A stretch of 64,000 nt of DNA from Hofstenia miamia (taxonomy: Eukaryota; Xenacoelomorpha; Acoela). This document shows, piece by piece, positions 56,361-64,000 of this stretch; the stretch's first letter is position 1; every line of letters begins with the position of its first letter. The notes beneath the pieces were generated by a model. It ran no database searches and was not told the origin of the DNA. It saw only the letters and a program-made list of their open reading frames with translations. The stretch is from positions 335,301-399,300 of the forward strand of contig SCFE01000118.1 in assembly GCA_004352715.1 (NCBI GenBank), given 5' to 3'. The position numbers were made by a program, and so were the translations under genes.

Positions 56361-57209
56361 GGCAAGGCATACGAGAGGGAAAGTGTGGAGGAGACTGTAG
56401 AAGCAGAAGCACTAGGGCTAAAGGAATATGTAGAAGAGCAACCTAGAGGATCCCTACTAGAGGTCACTAAGGAGTTAAGGAAGACAAGAACTGAGAGTGA
56501 AGGAAAGAAGGTATATCAGAGTAGGATGGAATCAGAGAGACAAACAAGGTATAGGCAGAAGACAATGCATGCAGAATACTGGAGAAACACAGAAAAGTGT
56601 GATAGAGAAGAGAGCAACAAGTGGTTAAAGATGGCAGGACTGAAGAGAGAAACAGAAGCACTAATAATGGCAGCACAGGAGCTAGCAATAAGAACAAACT
56701 GGGTGAAGGAGCATATAGACAGAAGAGCAGAAGTAAGTGAGAAGTGTAGGCTATGTAAGAAATAGGCGGAGACAGTAGATCATCTGATAGCAGGGTGTGA
56801 GAAGTTGGCACAGAATGAGTATAAGTTCAGGCATGACAAGGTGGGAAGAATGGTACATTGGAGTTTGAGCAGGCAGCATGGGTTAGAAGCAGGAGACAAA
56901 TGGTATGATCACAAATCACAGGGTGTCATAGAAAATAAGAAGGTTGAGATACTGTGGGACTTCAACATACAGACAAGCAAGGTAATAGAAGCACAGAGGC
57001 CAGACATAGTAGTGGTAGACAAAGAGAAAAGATTAGGAACAGTGATAGACATAGCAGTAACAAAGGACAGAAATGTAGAAAGCAAGGAGAAAGAGAAGAT
57101 AGACAAATACAGAGAGTTGGCAGAGGAAATAGAAAGGCTGTGGAAGCTAAAGAAAGTTGAAGTGGGGAGGAGCAGTAGCACAGAAGGCAGCATTGTTAGG
57201 AACAGCTAG
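56361..57209 (+). pseudogene. R4/Dong-like LINE, C-terminal restriction-like endonuclease
   Basis: A charged helical segment leads to a CCHC zinc finger, CRLCKK...HLIAGC, interrupted by one TAG stop at 56763-56765. The same frame continues directly after it. The endonuclease follows: RPDIVVVDKEKRLGTVIDIA with the PD...D core of the PD-(D/E)XK fold, then VTKDRNVESKEKEKIDKYRE and EIERLW. A frameshift near 57170 separates the last part; in another frame ALLGTARVLRKALRLPGNW matches the usual LxxxRILRKxLxLPGxW ending. The CCHC-then-endonuclease order downstream of the reverse transcriptase is diagnostic of R2/R4-type LINEs, which cut specific target sites. Confidence 0.8.
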
Positions 57210-57296
57210 AGTCCTGAGGAAAGCTCTCAGACTCCCTGGGAACTGGTGAGTTCCCTGAGCTGAGAGGGATACCAGCATGAAGCTGTGAAATGCAAG

Positions 57297-57320
57297 AATA
57301 ATAATAATAATAATAATAGT
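57297..57320 (+). repeat. (AAT)n tail at LINE 3' end
   Basis: AATAATAATAATAATAAT immediately after the 3' UTR of the R4/Dong-like LINE; simple-repeat 3' ends are common in LINEs that lack a poly(A) tail. Confidence 0.8.
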
Positions 57321-57324
57321 AATT

Positions 57325-57625
57325 ATGATAGTGAGTTACCTATGGTAAATGGATGACCTAATAATATATGCTAGTTCAAGGAAGATGTTGCAGAATGAAG
57401 TTGAGACATTGGTGTATACAAGCAGACATTCTGGCAGTTACAATGATAAGAGCCAATTGCATTGATAGAGGTGGATTGAAGACAGGTGATGATATAATCA
57501 ATGGAGCCAAGAAAGAATAGAAGTACTTAAGAGTGGCAGAGAGAGATAGAACAGAGAATGGGCAGAACATCATAAAGGAAATTAGTGGAAATTACACAAA
57601 ATCCCAAATGCTAAGAAGTCAAAGA
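57325..57625 (+). pseudogene. Second R4/Dong-like reverse transcriptase fragment
   Basis: About 300 bp similar to 55330-55503 of the neighbouring LINE: (Y)LW.MDDLIIYASSRKMLQ and EVETL, then AVTMIRANCIDRGGLKTGDD, IINGAKKE, KYLRVAERDRTENGQNI. Several stops and a frameshift. The part after the ...TMIR... word extends beyond what is visible in the first copy and fits the usual YLGxxE region, so it represents sequence hidden in the gap 55504-56360. Confidence 0.65.
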
Positions 57626-59825
57626 AAAATAAATAAATATTTATGATATAAAAATGCAAACAAATAAAACAATTAAAAATGAAATCCCAAATAATTTAAA
57701 TGCTAAAATTGAAAATTACAAAGAATTAAAATACCAAATTAAGCCAATCAAAATCAAATGTGGCACTCCAATCAGATTGTGGTTTATAAAATTTGATTGT
57801 GCAAAATAATAACACAGTACATGAGGGTGTAATTTCAATATATTTCATGATGTTTGCCTTTTAATCAAATTACAAAGAGTGTGATTCATATTTATTATGC
57901 ATAATGAGTGCTATTTAATCAAAAAATATTGATACACAAGTCTTGGAGCTTTTTATTAAGTCATGCATAAGGTTTAATATTTTCAAATTTCAAATAACAC
58001 TAGCCTGTTTGTAATTTGGTTTTGATAAATGGGTAGCTGCATGTTCAAATTTTCTCCTGGACAGTACTAAACTTAGATTGTGCTCTATATATCAAAAAGA
58101 ACAACAGATTAATTTTATTTGTTACAATTATTTTTTTAAATGAACAAATAATAAATATTTTAATCATTTTGTGGATGACATCAAAATAAATTAAAATTTC
58201 TATTGGCAATAGAATTCAGGACTACCATTAGAAAAAACAAAAAACATTGTTTTTAATTAAATTGAAAAATTCAAGATTGATCATTTTTTAAATTTAATGC
58301 AATTCTAAAGCTAAAAATATTTATTTCCAATTAAAATAAAACTGAAGTTTAAAATTATTGCTTCTAGAAATATTTTCAAGTTGGTTTTTTATTGATGTAG
58401 ATTAAGTTCAAGTTTTTGAATTTTGAGTAGTCAATAATTCTGGAGGAAATTCCTTTTGCTAATGTTCTATTTTTATTCATTTAACTGTGCATAGTTAATA
58501 GTAAGCTTTTTTTAGAAGAGTGACTTATGTTTCCAGTTCTAGAAATAGAAAGAACTAAAATATACTGGTTTACAATAATAGTAAATAATAACTATTATGT
58601 CAGGCATTATATTTTATTTTTTGTTATAAAATAATGGATTTATATTTCCATTATGATGTTTGTTGGACCAAAAATAACAAATGCAGAATGAATATATACC
58701 TTATGTGAATTGAGTGATTATCAATCCATTAAAAACTGCAACTACATGAAATTGGGTTCTTATTGTGAGAAGCTGTTGGTTTTGCACACCCAACTGCAAA
58801 AATATTTTAGTTTGAGGAAGCAAAAAAACTAAGCAAACCAAAAATTAAATTCCCAAAAAAGCATAGTGCCAAATTTTAAATCCACAGCAATAAATATATC
58901 AAAAAATTTATAGCTAAATGCAAATAAAAATATAATGCTAAGCAGCATTTTGAAATGCTTGGAATGTGAAAAACTTATAGTTGAATGCAAAGCTCTATTC
59001 TAAAAACTCAGAAGAGATGCTATCACTTCTCAAACTTGAGCTCAATCCAAAATCCACTCTGAAAATTTTGTAAAATATCTTTTTTCATTTTTTTTATAAA
59101 ATGCAAATATGTATTTTAATTTGCAAAACTCAGAATTATAGTAAAATGGTTACTATTTTATCCTAAAAACTCAGAATGAGTTGCTCAGCATTTAAACACT
59201 GTCCAATAAAATCAACACAAGTTCATATTGATGTTTGACATTCCGACATCTAAATTAGACTTTAAGATGTTATGATAATCTCCTGACATTACTTTCCTTT
59301 CCAAAAACTTAATGTTAATATTTTTAATTTTTTTAATGTTGTGACTTAAAAGCTATTTTTCAATACATCTGCCATTTTCAAAGCTTCATATTTTATGAGG
59401 GGGAAACTTTTTAAATAGACCTGTGCAAAGGCATTTTCCATTTGCACTTGTCTTAAAATTTTTGTCATTAAAAATGAATTGAATTAGATCATAAATCTGG
59501 AGCCTGCGTTTTTAGCAATTACTATTAGATTATGTTAGAACATATATTCTTCAAGTTAAACATTTTTAATGTGTCTTTCACATTTACAATAAGTTACTTG
59601 ATATTTGTTTTAATTTTAGCGAATATATTTTAAGCTATGTTTATTGATTAGTTATTACGTAAAATTTATAGACATTACTTCGGTTATTGTAAATTACATT
59701 AATTTGTAGAATACGATTTTGTGTGTTTTGCAATTATTCAAACCGGCTTACTTGAATTCATGTTATGCATAATAATAATAGAATTTATTTCAAACAAAAC
59801 ATATAAAACAATTCTTAATAGAAAG
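57626..59825. other. AT-rich stretch, no feature seen
   Basis: 2.2 kb with no recognisable coding, RNA or inverted-repeat structure. No frame of note on either strand. Confidence 0.45.
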
Positions 59826-60554
59826 TTTTAATGCACAATACATGAGAGAAGTATTCTGTAACAAATTTGAACAATTCTTAATGAAAAGTTTCAATACACA
59901 GTGCATGAGAAAAACATTTCAAATGATTCTCGAAGTATACACAGTGCATGAGAAAAACATTTCAAATGATTCTCGAAGTGGCCCAATAAGGAATGTCGAT
60001 GATATGCCTCCCCATACACAAACACCTTGAGATTGTACCTTTTTACTGTCATCAATAAGATGAGAGTTATCAACCGAATAATAAACACAGTTATGCCTAT
60101 TAACGGCCCCATGCATGTAAAATGTCGCTTCATCTGTCCAAATGATTTTGTCAATGACAGTGGCATCATTTCGAGTGGCAGCCAGATACCATTCAAGGAA
60201 TGCAATGAACGTGGTCTCCACATTTTTGTTTTAGATCTTTCATAATTCTTGATAAGCTTCTCCTTGACAAATTCAGTTCAAAACTGGCTCTTCCCTTGGA
60301 AGTAGCAGGACGGGCATCATAGAAAACTCGTACATTTTCTTGGTTGTCAATGCTACATCCTGTGCAACTCAATTAATCAATGCACAGTTATTAAAATATT
60401 CGATTAATAAACCATCTATGATTGTAAAATGAAATGACGCTCTTAAACGATGGAATATAATTAGTCTAGATAAACAAAATATCTATTCTAGTTGAAACCT
60501 ATTGCTAATACTTTTTACTAATGATTTTGGTAAGGTTACTTTTGCCCCACCCTG
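59826..60554 (-). pseudogene. Tc1/mariner-type transposase, inserted in a LINE
   Basis: The element's 5' end is at 60554 (minus strand CAGGGTGGGGCAAAAGTAAC), flanked by TA (60555-60556). Coding parts on the minus strand: a helix-turn-helix piece with NVRVFYDARPATSKG and ELNLSRRSLSRIMKDLK (about 60340-60225, shifted frames), then ATVIDKIIWTDEATFYMHGA with the first catalytic Asp, VNRHNCVYYSVDNSHL and VQSQGVCVWGGISSTFLIGP. After that the sequence breaks down into repeats and the rest of the DDE domain is missing. The SRxSVxRIxxxLK helix and the W(S/T)DEATF..G.VNRHN block fit the same family as the MITE at 42.6 kb. It is inactive. Confidence 0.7.
59895..59980. repeat. 41-bp tandem direct duplication
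   Basis: ACACAGTGCATGAGAAAAAC and 21 further bases occur twice in a row (about 59896-59937 and 59939-59978) inside the transposase remnant, so the frame repeats EMFFSCTVY. A more diverged related word precedes it at 59833. Confidence 0.85.
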
Positions 60555-61842
60555 TATATCCCTGTCAGGTGAACTTACTTGGATATTTGTATCGTCAGCA
60601 AACAGGTAGACCGAAGCAGTTAAGAATTTAGGAAGGTCATTTATGTACATTAAGAAGAGTAGTGGTCCAAGAATTTAGCCTTGTGGCACACCACATGTTA
60701 TCTCTTTTAATTTTGAATCAGTTAAGTCTATTGAAACACATTGATATCGGTTTTCTAGATAATTTTCAAATAAGTTAAAAATGTGTCCTCTAATGCCGTA
60801 TTTATATATCTTATTTAATAACAACTTATGATCTATTGTATCAAAAGCTTTTCTTAGATTAATGATTATGCCAGAAGAATATAATTTATTGTCTTTGGAA
60901 TGTCTAATTTTTTCAATTACTTTCATTAAAGCTAAAATTGTGTTATAGCGAGGTCGAAACCCAAATTGATTTGGATTTATTAAATTGTACTTATTTATAA
61001 ACTTAAATACTCTATTGTATATAAATCTTTCAAAAATTTTACTAAAAATTGGCAATAGTGAGATTGGTCTGTAATTTGAGGGATCATTTGTGTCCCCAGA
61101 TTTATGAACAGGTATTATTTTTGCTATTTTCATTTTGTCTGGAAAAACAGACGTTTGAATACAGAGATTTAGTATTGCCGTTAAAGGATTTAAAATTGCT
61201 GGGAAAATAGCTTTCACAATTTTACTGGATATACCATCAACATCTGCAGATGATTTGGATTTTAATTGATTAACAATATTTTTCAGTTCAGAATTCGAAA
61301 TGAGGCATAAAGCCATAGTCGCAAGATTATTATCAATAACAAAAGACTTCGCGCAGAAAGGAATATTTTCAGCCATAGAGGAACCAATGCTTGCAAAAAA
61401 AGAATTGAAATCATTACATACCTGATTCATATTCTGGTTGAACGCAGCTGATAATTTCATCTTTTTTTTCCTTACCTGTAATCATATTTAAGAATGAGTA
61501 GAACTTTTTGCAACCTTTTGAAAAAGAATTCAATTTTTTAGTATAATAACTACGCTTAGAATTTCGGATTTTTGAAACAACCCTATTTCTGATATTACAA
61601 AACTTAATATGATTTTCTCGACAATTATTCATTTTATACTTTTTATAAGCACTATTTCGTTTGGTTATGAAGTTTTTAATTGAATTATTGATTGCTAAGT
61701 TACTCTTAGAACTACTTTTTAATTTTAGAACACTTAAATTTATTAATTTTTCCTTTACTGTAATAATAAAATCAGAATACGCATTGTTAGCATTTGTATA
61801 ATCATTTAAATTTAGTTCATTTAGTTTTTCATTAAGCAAAAT
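60555..61842 (-). pseudogene. CR1/L2-type LINE ORF2, linker and reverse transcriptase
   Basis: Minus-strand frames: 61839-61414 is the basic linker after the endonuclease (FITKRNSAYKKYK, SKRSYYTKKLN). 61460-60675 is the reverse transcriptase, with KIIPVHKSGDTNDPSNYRPI, SLLPIFSKIFERFIYNR, NQFGFRPRYNT, IIINLRKAFDTIDHKLLLNK (the catalytic first Asp is Asn) and GVPQG. A stop follows PQG, then the same frame continues ILGPLLFLMYINDL and YLFADDTNIQ with the Asp pair intact. Translation is cut at 60555 by the mariner-type insertion. The rest of the LINE is not seen on the other side. The pattern fits CR1/L2/Crack-Daphne-type LINEs. Confidence 0.85.
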
Positions 61843-61899
61843 AAGCAGTTTAGTAATTTTTGTTCTGAATGCATAAATGTTAAGTATGAAATTGTGGAT

Positions 61900-62571
61900 T
61901 TTTAGAGCTGACTATAAGTTATATTTCATTCTAACCAAATGGGTATATGATCTGTAAATACGTCATCCAGAAGTTCAACTGAAGCAATTTTTTCAGAACT
62001 AATATTCGTCAGTATGTGGTCTAGACAGGAACCTTCTAGATTATTTTGTGGTCTTGTGACTTCATTTATTAGAATACGGAAATCATTCGCAGATATGCAT
62101 TGTAAATATACAGAAGTAATTGATGAAGATATTAAAGTATCTATGTTGAAATCTCCCATTATTACAGTTGGCATCGATGTTCGATTAAGTTCTTCTAAAA
62201 ACCTGTCTAAACATTGAATAAAATACTTCTTATCATCTGTAAATTACAGCCAAATAGAAATTAAAATTATTTTTTAATGTGCACTTACAGAGAATGCTCT
62301 GTGATGAACTTCGATTCCATTACTTTATGAAATAGATTTAGATAAATATAACCCAACACCACCTCCTTTCTTATTTATTCTGAGGTTGTGATATTAATGG
62401 GTAGAAACCTTCGACTTCATATAATCCAATATTATAATGTTGCTTGATCCAAGTTTCCGTAAGGCACAAAGCTGTAATATTTGGATGGGTTTCAATAAAT
62501 GCTTCAAAAGAATCAAAATTCTTGTTCAGTGATCTTACATTTAAGTGAATGAATTTTAATGTATTGCTCAC
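61900..62571 (-). pseudogene. CR1/L2-type LINE ORF2, endonuclease
   Basis: The frame 62571-62371 starts MSNTLKFIHLNVRSLNKNFD with the N-terminal Asn motif of apurinic-type endonucleases, then ALCLTETWIK with the catalytic Glu. In another frame GGGVGLYLSKS continues (about 62370). Frame 62174-61926 has MGDFNIDTLIS, then SCLDHILTN and FTDHIPIW, the catalytic GDFN, DHI and SDH-like motifs. Frameshifts between them make it inactive. This domain nicks the target so that reverse transcription can begin there. It directly precedes the reverse transcriptase part. Confidence 0.8.
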
Positions 62572-62838
62572 TATTTGTTTATTATTTATGACATTTAGTT
62601 TATTAGAATTACAGTTAAACGCGTTTGAATTAAATGGATAACTTTTATAATTATTTACATTATATCTATTTGTCTGTAAACTATTTAAAAAATCTGGGGA
62701 TGCAATTTATGAATATCTTCCAGAGAGAAATTTCTTCTATTGTCTTTAGAATCAATCAAACATATCTTTTCTTCGTGGGTTCAAACGCTCTTGACATCGT
62801 CCAATTTTCTAAGTCCAGAAAGTATATTGAAACGTAAG

Positions 62839-63111
62839 CTAGTCTACATCAAAATTAATATGGGAATCACCATTTATACTTATCTGTTTATCTTTCCTTA
62901 ATGACTTCAATTCATCTTCTAGAGAGGTAATAGGTCGATACAAAGTAGATATATTTGACGCTGAACAAAAACCACAAAGAAATTCTCTATCAAAAAAGTC
63001 TTTAGGGATTCGAGCTGGTAACCAAACTTTCACCCAGCAAGGGCAATTTTCACTTGAAAATTCATGATAGTTACCATTGGTGGTATCAGTGGAAGTGCGA
63101 CTTTTGGGCAT
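62839..63111 (-). pseudogene. LINE ORF1 or 5' region protein fragment
   Basis: 90 codons on the minus strand from ATG at 63111: MPKSRTSTDTTNGNYHEFSS then CPCWVKVWLPARIPKDFFDR and EFLCGFCSAS. Two CxC/CxxC pairs spaced about 25 residues apart suggest a small zinc-binding domain. A Leu/Glu/Lys-rich segment that could form a coiled coil follows (LEDELKSLRK). It lies just upstream of the endonuclease on the same strand, where ORF1 of a CR1-type LINE is expected, but is short for one. Confidence 0.5.
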
Positions 63112-63635
63112 TACAACTGAAAACTAATAAACTGTATAATAAACATAATAAACATAATAAAGTGTCGATATTTACTCGTTGTAAATTATCTCGAAAATAA
63201 TTCAATCAATTTCATACTATTTTCTTAGTTCTATTGAAATTTATTTTTATTTTATTTTTCCCGAAAAAATTGGTCAAAATTGGGCTACATATTTAAATGA
63301 GCGCATTATAGTTACGGTATATATTTACAAGAACAATAATTATTGACATCAGTTACACATTTTTTGAAGGTCGCCATTTCATGCTTGACTGATTCTATAA
63401 TTAAATGAACGTGTATCTAAATCTGTTTGATAAAAATTTAGCATCTATAACAAAATAAGGGTAAATATAGAAAACTTATAAAATCATTATTAGTTTAATA
63501 TTCCTAATTTTTTGCTAACGCCCGAGATTGTGATACCTGCTATGTTTAATAATATTCATTAATATTTGAGGAATGAACTACAATTTACAATCAGATTTTA
63601 TAATAAACTAAGAAATATTCAAGACAATTTCCAAT
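63112..63635. other. AT-rich stretch, possibly LINE 5' UTR
   Basis: No recognisable coding. The part next to 63111 may be the 5' UTR of the minus-strand LINE. Confidence 0.3.
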
Positions 63636-63642
63636 AATATGT

Positions 63643-63664
63643 CAATAATAATAATAATAATAAT
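63643..63664 (-). repeat. (ATT)n tail at LINE 3' end
   Basis: (TAA)n on the plus strand, (TTA)n on the minus strand, lies about 50 bp after the stop of the LINE fragment to the right, as a simple-repeat 3' tail. Confidence 0.7.
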
Positions 63665-63713
63665 CAATGTTATTAGCCGCTGAAGGCATCCACAACAAAT
63701 AAATAAAAACAAG

Positions 63714-64000
63714 TCAAGTTTTACGGCAGCGAGGACAGTCACAGGAGATGAAATAGGAGCAAATGGAAGAGTAGGCGAAGTTGGAGAAGGGCTCGGCAAA
63801 GAGGAAAGCCATCAAAGATTTCTTGAAGCTCGGTGGCGGGGAAAAGAAATCAATCGCTGTTGGAGGGCTGCGAGTCAAGATGTAATTAGCAGCAGTACAA
63901 GCACGATTGAAAAACGAGTGAAGGGTGCGATGTTTCTTTGTACGACGAATGGAGAAGGTGACAACATCATCAGAGCGAGTGCAGCAGGAATTAGAGAACT
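63714..64000 (-). pseudogene. LINE ORF2 C-terminal tail, cut by window edge
   Basis: The minus strand is open for 94 codons from the window edge to the stop at 63714. It reads SIRRTKKHRTLHSFFNRACT then ANYILTR, FFSPPPSFKKSLMAFLF and ends CDCPRCRKT. The RT..R...SFFNRA..xWNxLP...SFKxxLxxxL pattern is the usual end of LINE ORF2 proteins after the reverse transcriptase. No ATG is expected in such an internal part. The region is far richer in GC than its surroundings. Clade cannot be told from this tail. Whether it is broken elsewhere is unknown. Confidence 0.5.

Noticed and set aside
62770-62800. B-box-like GGGTTCAAACG
   Set aside because: No A box or tRNA fold upstream; lies in decayed LINE sequence.

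Overview
This window is AT-rich, intron- and repeat-laden metazoan DNA, most likely invertebrate. The evidence is one vertebrate/invertebrate-type amine GPCR exon with a spliceosomal donor, and a mix of animal transposon families: Tc1/mariner, pogo, piggyBac, hAT, PIF/Harbinger-type MITEs, a CsRn1-like Ty3/Gypsy element, Penelope-like elements, CR1/L2/Jockey-type LINEs and an R4/Dong-like LINE. I cannot name the species. (TA)n microsatellites are very frequent and several assembly gaps (runs of N) start or end in them. Single-N joins lie at 15827, 27293 and 44462.

Layout. 1-11 kb is mostly featureless AT-rich DNA with a decayed Tc1-type transposase (1.8-2.7 kb), hAT-like remnants (0.25-0.65 kb) and several short inverted-repeat elements (4.2, 7.1-7.6, 8.1-8.4, 9.5-9.8 kb). 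11-16 kb holds a mariner fragment, the 3' end of a Penelope-like element with a hammerhead-ribozyme-like motif, and two MITEs. 16.1-18.9 kb is a near-perfect 2.8-kb palindrome lying inside an otherwise well delimited hAT element (8-bp target duplication GTTGAAAC on both sides). 19-34 kb is mainly non-coding; the only host gene I recognise is an exon of a serotonin 5-HT2-like receptor (27.66-27.91 kb, minus strand). A tandem array with a palindromic core lies at 32.5-32.8 kb.

35-57 kb is a transposon graveyard: mariner pieces and MITEs; a 3.5-kb CsRn1-like Gypsy pseudogene bracketed by inverted Penelope-type 3' ends carrying hammerhead-like motifs; a hAT element carrying a LINE fragment, followed by an exact 1.1-kb tandem copy; a pogo-like element; a LINE; a hAT MITE sitting in a TA array; an intact piggyBac transposase (558 codons); and an R4/Dong-like LINE split by gaps. 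57.6-59.8 kb shows nothing. 59.8-64 kb has a mariner-type pseudogene inserted into a minus-strand LINE and, at the edge, the 3' tail of another LINE.

Working together: except for the receptor exon, everything recognisable is mobile DNA. The piggyBac gene is the only transposase that reads through without a break. The strongest unusual signals are the Penelope/hammerhead 3' ends, the palindrome inside the hAT element, and the repeated association of DNA transposon ends with TA microsatellites.
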